Below, piece by piece: positions 8,457 to 17,513 of a stretch of DNA of 64,000 nucleotides (positions within the stretch are counted from its first letter, which is position 1; each line of letters starts with the position of its first letter). The DNA is taken from assembly GCF_927798175.1 (NCBI RefSeq), contig NZ_CAKMMP010000019.1:62001-126000 (forward strand). The letters run 5' to 3'. The translations under genes were made by a program, and so were the position numbers. This stretch comes from Paenibacillus sp. JJ-223 (GTDB lineage Bacteria > Bacillota > Bacilli > Paenibacillales > Paenibacillaceae). Below the pieces are notes generated by a model. That model did no database searches. It worked only from the letters and a program-made list of their open reading frames with translations, and had not been told where the DNA came from.

Positions 8457-8925
8457 ACATGCCCCTCCTTTGTTGAATCGGCTAAAGATGACGACTAATT
8501 CTCACTGACGATCATTTTCTCCAAAACTGCCCGCCGCCGGATTACTGGGGCGCAGAGGAGGAAAGAGTCAGATTATGTCGACATGACAAGTTCGGTTCCG
8601 TGAAAAAAACAGAGTTGGACGGTTATACTTATACCATTCAGGCATAAGCGAAAATATGAATTCGCTTTCGGAAAGTTATTCCAATAGGAACGAGAAAATG
8701 TGGAAACGCTCGTTCTTTTCCTCTTTGTGATGGCGAATAGACTTTTTTATTATCGTATGTTCCACCATAGCCAATGTCAATTCTTCAGGCGTATTTGTTA
8801 CCTAATTGTTATATAGTTCTTTAGATGCATGGTTATTATTTCCTTTGAGTGCAAAATACAGGGGATGAAGTCTGATAACCTAGACCCCACGATACTTCTT
8901 CCGGTTCGAATTTAACGGGCATCGG
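8457..8925. other. Intergenic region without a recognisable gene
   Basis: This 470-bp region lies between divergently transcribed genes. I found no convincing ORF or RNA gene. A cre-like word (TGGAAACGCTCGTT near 8701) mismatches the consensus at key positions and has no gene behind it. Confidence 0.6.
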
Positions 8926-8954
8926 TTTACAGATGGAATCGTTTCTCATATAAT
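8926..8954 (+). promoter_or_regulatory. Strong sigma-A promoter of the IclR-family gene
   Basis: TTTACA (8926-8931) and a perfect TATAAT (8949-8954) are separated by 17 bases, predicting a start of transcription near 8961. Confidence 0.85.
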
Positions 8955-8966
8955 TTATGTAACCGA

Positions 8967-8983
8967 GTTTCATGTGATGAAAC
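8967..8983. promoter_or_regulatory. Perfect 7-3-7 palindrome, probable autoregulatory operator
   Basis: GTTTCAT-GTG-ATGAAAC lies a few bases after the predicted transcription start and 19 bases before the IclR-family start codon, where a bound repressor would block transcription. The same arms recur in front of aconitase at 23322-23338. Confidence 0.75.
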
Positions 8984-9002
8984 ATGAGGAGGGCATTCTG
9001 CC

Positions 9003-9746
9003 ATGGAGGACCGAAAGTTAACCGTCCGGGCTGTAGAACGGGCGCTGGATATATTATTGTGTTTTACGACCCGCAGCGATCTGGGATTGACCGAAATCGC
9101 CAGCCAGATCGGATTGCATAAGAGCACCGTGCATCGTCTCATGGCTACCCTGGAAGACCGGGGATTTGTGATCCGCGATGCGGCGACCGAGAAATACAGA
9201 CTCGGCATTCGCATTTGGGAACTATCCGCGCATATGTCCCGGAGCGACGATCCCGCCATTTTGCTGCTGCCGGCGATGGAACGGCTGAGAGATCGGCTCG
9301 GGGAGACGGTGAGCTTGTATCTGCGCGACGGTGCCGAACGGATTCGGATACAGGCCGTACAGAGCGATCAGGCGATCCGCCGGGTGGCTCCCGTTGGCGC
9401 AAGGCTGCCGTTGTCCGTAGGGGCTTCCAGCAAGGTGCTGATGGCTTTTGCAAGCGAGGAAGACCGGGAAGAACTGATGAACGGCCCGGAATGGCCCGTA
9501 TTCATCGATCCGCAGGCGTATTTGGCGCAGATGGCGGATATTCGGGACGCCGGCTACGCCACAAGTTACGAAGAGCGCGAACCGGGGGCCGCGGCGGTGT
9601 CCGTGCCCATTATGGGCCGGGATGGCCGGATCGCAGCCGCGTTGTCCGTATCGGGGCCTGTCAGCCGCCTTTCCCAGGAGACGCTCCATGAGTATGCTCC
9701 GGTCCTGAAAGAAGCCGCCGCGCAGATGGGACTTATGCTGGCCTGA
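9003..9746 (+). CDS. IclR-family transcriptional regulator
   Basis: This 247-residue protein has the two-domain IclR architecture. The N-terminal winged helix is at residues 5-62 (V-E-R-A-L-D-I-L, then L-T-E-I-A-S-Q-I-G-L-H-K-S-T-V-H-R-L). The C-terminal effector-binding domain contains L-P-L-S-V-G-A-S-S-K-V-L-M-A-F, E-R-E-P-G-A-A-A-V-S-V-P-I and A-A-L-S-V-S-G-P. IclR proteins bind palindromes as dimers and respond to small organic acids or sugars. No metabolic gene is adjacent in the same operon, but its promoter carries a perfect palindrome whose arms recur at the aconitase promoter, so a link to central carbon metabolism is inferred. GAGGAGGGC precedes the ATG. Confidence 0.92.
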   Translation: MEDRKLTVRAVERALDILLCFTTRSDLGLTEIASQIGLHKSTVHRLMATLEDRGFVIRDAATEKYRLGIRIWELSAHMSRSDDPAILLLPAMERLRDRLGETVSLYLRDGAERIRIQAVQSDQAIRRVAPVGARLPLSVGASSKVLMAFASEEDREELMNGPEWPVFIDPQAYLAQMADIRDAGYATSYEEREPGAAAVSVPIMGRDGRIAAALSVSGPVSRLSQETLHEYAPVLKEAAAQMGLMLA

Positions 9747-9773
9747 TCCGAAACGGCATTTTGGAAAATAAGG

Positions 9774-9802
9774 TTGTTTTTCCGCCATGTTTAGGCTAAT
9801 CT
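9774..9802 (+). promoter_or_regulatory. Probable promoter of the thiC riboswitch leader
   Basis: TTGTTT (9774-9779) and TAATCT (9797-9802) have 17-base spacing, about 80 bases before the riboswitch. Two small hairpins lie between: CAGCCCA/TGGGCTG at 9811-9829 and AGCGGCAA/TTGCCGCT at 9849-9866. Confidence 0.5.
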
Positions 9803-9878
9803 GTAATGGACAGCCCAAGACATGGGCTGACTGAACTGAATAGGACGCAGCGGCAAAGTTGCCGCTAGCCGTCAAACG

Positions 9879-9975
9879 TTACTGGGGGAGTCCGAATTGT
9901 CCGGACTGAGACGGAATCGCATGAGATTCCGGACCCTTAGCACCTGATCTGGATCATGCCAGCGTAGGGAAGTAA
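9879..9975 (+). ncRNA. TPP riboswitch (THI element)
   Basis: Conserved THI-box blocks are in order: GGGGGAGTCC, then GGACTGAGA, a variable hairpin (GGAATC...GATTCC), CCCTTAGCACCTGATCTGG and ATCATGCCAGCGTAGGGA. The closing P1 helix is TTACT with AGTAA. It binds thiamine pyrophosphate. The following terminator and thiC indicate transcription attenuation when TPP is abundant. Confidence 0.97.
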
Positions 9976-10065
9976 TCGGCGAAACAACGACGAGCATCGT
10001 CAATATGCCTTGAGTGAAGCTCCCCTGTGGGTAGACTTGCCGTGGCACGTTTGGCGATGAAGGAT

Positions 10066-10096
10066 AAAGCCGGTTCCCTGGGGGAACCGGCTTTTT
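10066..10096 (+). terminator. Riboswitch-controlled terminator upstream of thiC
   Basis: A perfect 12-13 bp stem (AAAGCCGGTTCCC with its complement) is followed by a T run. It lies about 90 bases after the TPP aptamer and 215 bases before thiC, as expected for the OFF-state terminator. Confidence 0.9.
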
Positions 10097-10310
10097 TAAT
10101 GCAGTATCCGAGAAATCATCGCATCTCCGTGGCGTTCCGACAAGGTGGAGATGTGTGATGCGGCGGCCATGGTTGCCATGTTCCCGCCCGCCCTGGAGCT
10201 GTATCCGTGCTTTTGAATTCGCCCGTGCTGTACTTCCTTCATGCTTGGCCTGATGAGCAGGTGCGCAGAATGAGCAATGCCGGACCATACCATGAGGAGG
10301 AGAATGAGCG

Positions 10311-12107
<1,797 letters not shown>

Positions 12108-12200
12108 TGCCGGCCTTCTTGCGCGGTTGTCCGCGAATCCGTTAAATTGGCGTTATTGTCTGTCCGCAACAAAACGGACAGGAGGAGAAGCAAAACAGCA

Positions 12201-12245
12201 AAAAGCAGTTCATCTCCCTATCTTGGGGAATGAACTGCTTTTTTG
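12201..12245. terminator. Bidirectional terminator between thiC and the racemase-like gene
   Basis: AAAAGCAGTTCAT pairs with ATGAACTGCTTTT. T runs flank it on both strands, serving both convergent genes. Confidence 0.9.
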
Positions 12246-12256
12246 CATGTCATGCA

Positions 12257-12949
12257 TCACAAGCCGGACTTTAGCTGCATATTCAATTCCCGTTGCAAAT
12301 ACGGTGCCAGAACGGAAAGGGGACTGTGCACGGTTATGCCGCTAGCCATCGTTACCCGTGCTGCCGCCGGAGCCATGGACAACTGGGCGGCAATCGGCGT
12401 CCAACCCGGATATCGTTCGGCATGCCGCATCAATCCCGCCTGAACGGCTGCCGCGTAACCTTCGCGGTCTCCGCGCATAATCAGCTCGAACGTGCCTGGC
12501 AGCAATACGCTCTTGGCTTGAAGGGCATGATTTGACGCGTGATGTTCCTCCTCCGGCTGTAAATGGCGCAAAAAGCGGTCCATCGTTCCTTGGACGGTGG
12601 CTGGGTTGGTGAAGGCGAGCAAATAGGGCTTCGGCTGGCGCTGCATCATCGATAACAAGGGATCGTCGATGCCGATCACGGGAATGGAGGCGGGCAGGGT
12701 CTCCTGGTCCAGAACGGCCGTGAAGAGCGTGCAGGTGACGAGAATGGCATCGGCATGGCATCGTGCGATCCATTCCATCGTGCGGGCTACTTTGTCGCGG
12801 ACGGTGTTTTCGTTGAAGCCTGCGTCGCTTTTGATCCGGTCTAGTCCCGGATCGACGTAGTGCACCAGTTCGACGTCATAGGCAGCCAGCGCCTCCTCGA
12901 TGAGTGCAATGTTGGAATAATGGGCATGAAAGCAAGCGATGGTCATCAT
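12257..12949 (-). CDS. Aspartate/glutamate racemase superfamily-like protein
   Basis: This 230-residue protein resembles the Asp/Glu/hydantoin racemase fold. One catalytic cysteine block is visible, A-I-L-V-T-C-T-L-F near residue 73, and P-V-I-G-I-D-D-P follows at about 92-99. The second cysteine of the two-base racemase mechanism is not seen; the equivalent C-terminal segment reads I-A-A-Q-L-S-M-A. This suggests a non-racemase activity or a one-cysteine relative. The substrate is unknown. It is single on the minus strand, convergent with thiC, and shares its terminator. It starts with ATG-ATG after a weak GGGGAAT site. Confidence 0.65.
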   Translation of the reverse strand: MMTIACFHAHYSNIALIEEALAAYDVELVHYVDPGLDRIKSDAGFNENTVRDKVARTMEWIARCHADAILVTCTLFTAVLDQETLPASIPVIGIDDPLLSMMQRQPKPYLLAFTNPATVQGTMDRFLRHLQPEEEHHASNHALQAKSVLLPGTFELIMRGDREGYAAAVQAGLMRHAERYPGWTPIAAQLSMAPAAARVTMASGITVHSPLSVLAPYLQRELNMQLKSGL

Positions 12950-13043
12950 GAGGCATTCCCCTTTAGGATTGTTGCGGGAACCGTGTGAAGGAGCCGCGAA
13001 CGTTTTAGCCCATTATAGAAACAGGGAGGGGGAATGTACAGCA

Positions 13044-13211
13044 TTATCGCATGGATGGGGAGGCATTCTTTTTGGCCATTTTTTGCTGCAAAATGTCGTG
13101 GAAGGTCAACTCTTGGGTATCCCGGTTTTCTTTTTTCGGAGCGTTGACCGCTGCATTTCGCGGATACTGGTGATGGTATGGGATCATTTGCTGAATAGGC
13201 ATGCGGATCAT
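13044..13211 (-). CDS. Small hypothetical protein (55 aa)
   Basis: This short ORF is not recognised. It starts at an ATG placed about 7 bases after a textbook AAGGAGG, which is the main evidence that it is translated. The product is basic and polar (M-I-R-M-P-I-Q-Q at the N-terminus, then a Lys/Asn-rich middle) and ends in a short amphipathic segment, F-H-D-I-L-Q-Q-K-M-A-K-K. There is no membrane segment. A longer in-frame version from 13322 lacks a ribosome binding site. Its upstream region holds one half (TAGATGAAAC at 13311-13320) of the palindrome found at the iclR and aconitase promoters. Confidence 0.5.
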   Translation of the reverse strand: MIRMPIQQMIPYHHQYPRNAAVNAPKKENRDTQELTFHDILQQKMAKKNASPSMR

Positions 13212-13677
13212 TCGGGTTCCTCCTTTTTGAGAACAGGTTATATGTAATATAAATATGATGATTTCAGAGCATGTTGATTGTTGTTTGCAAAATAGGCATA
13301 TATGACTTGTTAGATGAAACAAGGGTGTGTAATGAACCTTTCCAAATCGGAATGTAGTGATTTTAACCCGATTTTCGAAATTGTAAACATTTTTAGCGAT
13401 ATTCAGGAGTAAAGGACCGTATATTAGGGGCGGTATATGGGAGCATGGGGCGGGGGGGTGTGCGGATAGTCCCGATCAAGCAAGACCAAAATGGGTCGAA
13501 AATAAGTCGTTTTGTCTGGTTGCATAGAAGGGGATAAGCGAACGAAATTGGTTCAATGGTCTGTAGGTACGGATAACAGAAGAACGGAAGAAGTGGGCGG
13601 CAGGGAATAGGGGAAATGAAAACCGAATCGCATCATCGATGTGCAGGAAGGCGCACGCAAGGTGGGCGGGCAAACAT
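13212..13677. other. Intergenic region, no gene seen
   Basis: About 470 bp separate the small ORF from the next terminator. It contains an AT-rich stretch near 13240-13320 (probable promoter of the small ORF) and a GC-rich purine stretch near 13430-13460. The one ORF here (13476-13673, minus) has no ribosome binding site or family-like pattern. Confidence 0.5.
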
Positions 13678-13708
13678 AAAAAAAGCTGCCGGGACCCTTC
13701 CCGACAGC
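13678..13708 (-). terminator. Terminator downstream of the YobU-like gene
   Basis: On the minus strand, GCTGTCGGGA pairs with TCCCGGCAGC (one G-T pair) and is followed by seven T. Confidence 0.88.
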
Positions 13709-13735
13709 AAGCATGTTCACTATATTGCAGCCAAG

Positions 13736-14524
13736 TTATGAGCGTGGCCGGAAGGCGATGTACAGTTCCGCCTGCATGTTCAGGGGATCGAGACTGCGTT
13801 CATCGTACAGCTCGAAGTCCCCGGTAAACGTGCGTTCGTCCCGGTTGTTCCAAGCCCATACAGCCCCCCAGGCTTCGCTGACCACTTCGGCCATGGGGCC
13901 TGTTCTGGTTGCAAATACAGCGTATGTCGCGGGCGGGATTTCAATGACTTCCAGATGGGGCGGCAGTGCATCGCCCGGTGCCAGTTCATGTCCAACCAGA
14001 ATCGTGTATTCTCCGAGAACTCCATCCGCATAATCCGTGTAGCAGCCATAACGAGGCGTCGTGGCAGCAGGAAGGTCAGGCAAGCTCCAGTAACGCTCCC
14101 ACAGCGCTTGTATGCTGCCTTTGCCGCTCATCTCCACGCCATTGCTGGTTCTGGCGGTGACGCCGGCTAACCGTTTCGCTGGCAGGGTGACATACGTGAC
14201 AGGCTGTGCCGAGGGAGATGCGTTATGCTCCTGCTTCAATTCGGCAGACGTCATCCCGGCTTGCGCGGATGCACTCCATCGTTTCAGGAAGGGAAGCTGA
14301 TGGCGAAGCATCGATCGCGCGGACGGCTCGTCCATGCCTTCCTGAACGAGAATTGCGGTGCACATCTCAATCATGCCGTCCAGCGATATGTCCGGCTGCT
14401 CGAAACGCCCCTCCTTATAACAATAGATGCAATACTCGCTGGTGCTTTTCCCATCCATTTCGGTGCCCCACTGGGCAGCATTGCCGAGCGGCATTCCGCA
14501 GCTTTGACATACAGTCATGTTCAT
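13736..14524 (-). CDS. Zinc-ribbon protein with GyrI/Rob-type effector-binding domain
   Basis: Two domains are visible in 262 residues. The N-terminal 90 residues carry a zinc ribbon (C6-x2-C9, C32-x2-C35) within C-Q-S-C-G-M-P-L and Y-C-I-Y-C-Y-K-E-G, followed by a helical segment ending M-L-R-H-Q-L-P-F-L-K-R-W. From about residue 105 there is a GyrI-like/AraC-effector domain (V-T-Y-V-T-L-P-A-K-R-L-A-G-V, I-P-P-A-T-Y-A-V-F, L-Y-I-A-F-R-P). The latter is YobU-like and binds small molecules in multidrug regulators. It is 75 bases downstream of a WYL-domain regulator on the same strand, the same pairing as yobU-yobV in B. subtilis, so the two probably act together. Confidence 0.8.
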   Translation of the reverse strand: MNMTVCQSCGMPLGNAAQWGTEMDGKSTSEYCIYCYKEGRFEQPDISLDGMIEMCTAILVQEGMDEPSARSMLRHQLPFLKRWSASAQAGMTSAELKQEHNASPSAQPVTYVTLPAKRLAGVTARTSNGVEMSGKGSIQALWERYWSLPDLPAATTPRYGCYTDYADGVLGEYTILVGHELAPGDALPPHLEVIEIPPATYAVFATRTGPMAEVVSEAWGAVWAWNNRDERTFTGDFELYDERSLDPLNMQAELYIAFRPRS

Positions 14525-14599
14525 TGTAGTTCCTCCTTGTTTTTCTTCTATCGATCAGTCATAACCGAAGTATAAACGGAGGAACTGGACAGCTATCTG

Positions 14600-15550
14600 T
14601 CAAGTTTGCGGAGGGTTGGCATAATTTTGGGCGATCTGCACGGCGATCCGGCGTATGTGCTCGCGAATGTGAGGCGGCTCCAACACTTCGACGTCAGCTC
14701 CGAAGCTCAGGATGAAGCCATATAACCAGTTGTCTTCCGGGAACGCGACCTGGCTGATATAGTATCCTTGGCCATCCGGAACGACGTTTTCGATGCCGAA
14801 CCATTCTTCGGCGGTATGCCGTGCCCGTGCATGGAAGCGGAGCGTGAGCCCCGTCTGGTTATCCGGAGCGGTCCATTCCTGCTGCCAGGGTTTGTCCTGC
14901 GGCTGAACGGGCCTGCGTTCGAAGCGGCCTTCAGCCAGCGCGACATCCCGCATGCGGACCAGCTTAAACATGCGAAAATCGTCGCGTTCATGGCAGAAGG
15001 CATACAGGTACCAGGAATGCCTTTTGAGCACCAGCGTGTGGGGATCGACCGTCCTGTGCGAATGGACGCCCTCTGCGCTGCAATATGTAAACGTGATGGA
15101 ACGCAGCTGGTCGATGCCTTGCTCGATATGCCGCAATTTCTGCTGCAGCGCCTCGGAGTAAGTCCATGTGGAATAATCCACGATGAACCGGCTCGTATTG
15201 GCCTGAAAATCCCCGTTTCGGGATGCCGGCACGATGCTGCTCAGCTTCTCCATCAACAGATCGCGTGCCGTACTGGCATGGGCCGTCGAGACGCTCCGCA
15301 GCGCGGTTACGATCGAAGCCAGATCCTGATCGGTGAGCACGTTCCGGTCCAAACGATAACCTTCGGCCAGCCCGATGCCCCCGCTCGCTCCCTGATAGGT
15401 TACTACCGGAATGCCTGCCTGGCCCAGCGTATCAATGTCGCGGTAAATCGTACGAACGGACACCTCGAACGTGTCGGCCAAGTCTTTGGCCTGCACCCGG
15501 CCCCGATTGATTAACAATACTACGATGGCTAACAGTCGATCCAGTTTCAT
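14600..15550 (-). CDS. WYL-domain transcriptional regulator (YobV/YafY type)
   Basis: This 316-residue protein has an HTH_11 domain at residues 1-60 (M-K-L-D-R-L-L-A-I-V-V-L-L-I, then A-K-D-L-A-D-T-F-E-V-S-V-R-T-I-Y-R-D). A WYL domain from about 145 has the signature S-W-Y-L-Y-A-F-C and R-M-F-K-L-V-R-M. A C-terminal WCX region follows. Such proteins sense ligands, often nucleotides, through WYL. The ATG at 15550 is preferred to the in-frame start at 15634 because AAAGGAAAAG lies upstream and the HTH begins there. It probably controls itself and the downstream YobU-like gene. It is divergent from the VanR-like gene. Confidence 0.9.
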   Translation of the reverse strand: MKLDRLLAIVVLLINRGRVQAKDLADTFEVSVRTIYRDIDTLGQAGIPVVTYQGASGGIGLAEGYRLDRNVLTDQDLASIVTALRSVSTAHASTARDLLMEKLSSIVPASRNGDFQANTSRFIVDYSTWTYSEALQQKLRHIEQGIDQLRSITFTYCSAEGVHSHRTVDPHTLVLKRHSWYLYAFCHERDDFRMFKLVRMRDVALAEGRFERRPVQPQDKPWQQEWTAPDNQTGLTLRFHARARHTAEEWFGIENVVPDGQGYYISQVAFPEDNWLYGFILSFGADVEVLEPPHIREHIRRIAVQIAQNYANPPQT

Positions 15551-15571
15551 ACATCTTTTCCTTTCCGAAGA

Positions 15572-15600
15572 TTCAATGATCCAGCCAGTTGTGTTATATT
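15572..15600 (+). promoter_or_regulatory. Probable promoter of the VanR-S-like operon
   Basis: TATATT at 15595-15600 is preceded by TG one base away (extended -10), with TTCAAT at 15572-15577 and a 17-base spacer. It lies in the divergent gap 34 bases before the VanR-like ATG. Confidence 0.5.
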
Positions 15601-15633
15601 GTTGAGCATCACATACATGGAGTGGAGTAAGCA

Positions 15634-16329
15634 ATGAAGCGGATTACGATATTGGTTGCCGACGACGAAGTGGAGATTGCGGACCTGGTGTCCCTGCACC
15701 TCCAAAAAGAAGGATACCACACGATCAAGGCGTTCGACGGAAAAAGTGCCATTCAAGCGATTCAGACGCAAACGGTCGATTTGGCCATTTTGGATATCAT
15801 GATGCCCGGCATGGACGGTTATGAGGTAACTCGCAAAATTCGCGAGCAGCATCATTTGCCGATCATTTTTTTAAGCGCCAAAACATCGGATATGGATAAA
15901 ATTACGGGACTTGTCATGGGCGGGGATGACTATATGACCAAACCTTTCAATCCAATGGAATTGGTTGCGCGCGTGAACTCACAGCTGCGCCGTTTCCTGC
16001 AATTCAGCCAGGCTGCACCCGTCAACCGTTCGGTATTGGAGATGGGCGGGCTGGTCATCATGCCTGATCAGCATCGCGTCACGCTGTATGGCAAAGAGGT
16101 TGATTTGACGCCGAAGGAATTCGACATCCTGTATCTGCTCGCCAGCCATCCGAAACAGGTATTCAGCGCGGAAAGCATCTTTGAGCAAGTTTGGGGAGAA
16201 GCCTATTACGAGAGCGGCAACACGGTGATGGTGCATATACGGACATTGCGCAAAAAACTCGGCGAAGAGATGGACAAAAACAAGTTTATCAAAACGATCT
16301 GGGGCGTGGGGTACACCTTTAATGAATAA
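15634..16329 (+). CDS. VanR-like OmpR-family response regulator
   Basis: This 231-residue response regulator has a receiver domain with acidic pocket D-D-E, phospho-acceptor Asp54 in I-L-D-I-M-M-P-G-M-D-G, and K in M-T-K-P-F-N-P. It is followed by an OmpR/PhoB winged helix with L-T-P-K-E-F-D-I-L-Y-L-L and the C-terminal W-G-V-G-Y-T-F. The sequence is VanR-like (E-I-A-D-L-V-x-L-H-L-x-x-E-G-Y). It overlaps the kinase gene by 8 bases, showing translational coupling. The downstream VanY and VanZ genes are the likely targets. It starts at ATG with GGAGTGGAG upstream. Confidence 0.93.
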   Translation: MKRITILVADDEVEIADLVSLHLQKEGYHTIKAFDGKSAIQAIQTQTVDLAILDIMMPGMDGYEVTRKIREQHHLPIIFLSAKTSDMDKITGLVMGGDDYMTKPFNPMELVARVNSQLRRFLQFSQAAPVNRSVLEMGGLVIMPDQHRVTLYGKEVDLTPKEFDILYLLASHPKQVFSAESIFEQVWGEAYYESGNTVMVHIRTLRKKLGEEMDKNKFIKTIWGVGYTFNE

Positions 16330-17419
16330 TCAAAAAAAACAAAGAAGCTTTCGCACCACGATGATCATGCTGCTCGGCCGGAGCATGCTTGTTTCGGGCG
16401 CGATTACCTACGGGGTGTACAAGCTGCTTCAGTGGTATTATTCCGGCGTCCGTGCAGAGGATACGTTGGCCGATTACCGGCGTTTCATGAAAAGCGTGGG
16501 GGATATTTATTTTTTCATGATTTTGTTTATCCCGCTGGCGATTCTGTTTTTCTTCTGGTTCACAAGGTCTTACGTCTCCCATTTCAAGGAGATTTCGGAG
16601 GGAATACGTCATCTGGCCAATGGCGATTTTCAGCATCGCGTCCGGATTTCGTCCAAGGACGAGCTCGGGGCAATCGCGGAGGACGTGAACTTGGCCAGCC
16701 AAAAGCTGCGCGATGCCGTGGAACGCGGCGATTTTGCCGAAAGCAGCAAAGACCAGCTCGTGGTCAATCTGGCGCATGACCTGCGGACTCCGCTGACTTC
16801 CATTCTCGGTTATCTGGATCTGTTGATGAAGGATGATCAATTGACGGAGGAGCAGGCCAAACATTATACCTCCATTGCTTTCACCAAATCGCGGCGCTTG
16901 GAAAAGCTCATCGACGGGCTGTTCGAGATCACCCGAATGAATTACGGCATGCTGCCGATCAACAAGCAGAGACTGGATCTGAGCGAGCTGCTGCGTCAAA
17001 TGAACGAAGAGATGTATCCCGTTTTCGAGAAAAATCACTTGACCTCCAGGCTGGACATCGAACCCGATCTGATCGTGCATGGGGACGGAGAAGTGCTGGC
17101 CCGCGTATTCGAAAATTTGCTCATGAATGCTGCCCGCCACGGCAGGGACGGATTATACGTAGATATTCGCGGCCGTACGGAAGGCGAGCAGGTGGTCATT
17201 CAGGTCGTTAACTATGGGGACAGCATCCACCCCGAAGATTTGCCTCACATTTTCGATATGTATTACAGGGGGGATCGGGCGAGAACGCTGCAGGAGGGCA
17301 GTACGGGGCTGGGGCTGTTTATCGCCAGAAATATCGTGGAACAGCATGACGGAGTCATCTCCGTGCATAGCGATGTGATTCACACGGCATTCGAAATTCG
17401 CTTGCCTGTTTTAAAGTAA
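16322..17419 (+). CDS. VanS-like sensor histidine kinase
   Basis: This 365-residue membrane kinase has two transmembrane segments (about 13-35 and 60-82) flanking a very short extracellular loop. A HAMP domain (about 85-135) follows, then HisKA with H-D-L-R-T-P-L-T-S-I-L-G (His152), and an HATPase domain with N-L-L-M-N-A-A-R-H, D-M-Y-Y-R-G-D-R-A and G-L-G-L-F-I-A-R. The small extracellular loop suggests sensing in or near the membrane, as for VanS of glycopeptide systems. It phosphorylates the upstream regulator by inference. Its start lies inside the regulator gene. Confidence 0.93.
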   Translation: MNNQKKQRSFRTTMIMLLGRSMLVSGAITYGVYKLLQWYYSGVRAEDTLADYRRFMKSVGDIYFFMILFIPLAILFFFWFTRSYVSHFKEISEGIRHLANGDFQHRVRISSKDELGAIAEDVNLASQKLRDAVERGDFAESSKDQLVVNLAHDLRTPLTSILGYLDLLMKDDQLTEEQAKHYTSIAFTKSRRLEKLIDGLFEITRMNYGMLPINKQRLDLSELLRQMNEEMYPVFEKNHLTSRLDIEPDLIVHGDGEVLARVFENLLMNAARHGRDGLYVDIRGRTEGEQVVIQVVNYGDSIHPEDLPHIFDMYYRGDRARTLQEGSTGLGLFIARNIVEQHDGVISVHSDVIHTAFEIRLPVLK

Positions 17420-17428
17420 GATCGGCGA

Positions 17429-17467
17429 TTTAAGAAAAACTTTATTTTTGCCGCACTTTTTCTTAAA
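17429..17467 (+). promoter_or_regulatory. Inverted repeat upstream of the VanY-like gene
   Basis: TTTAAGAAAAA (17429-17439) and TTTTTCTTAAA (17457-17467) are perfect inverted repeats 17 bases apart, located between the kinase and the VanY-like gene. They may be a terminator-like hairpin or a regulator site for vanYZ; sequence alone does not decide. Confidence 0.5.
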
Positions 17468-17513
17468 TTGTTTCCACTATTCTTGGTATTACGAGAGAAG
17501 GGGGAACAACGTA

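Noticed and set aside
8701..8714. A cre-like word TGGAAACGCTCGTT
   Set aside because: It mismatches the consensus at fixed positions and is about 300 bases from the nearest start codon.
13476..13673. A 65-codon ORF on the minus strand
   Set aside because: No ribosome binding site, composition is not protein-like, and it ends in an otherwise empty intergenic region.
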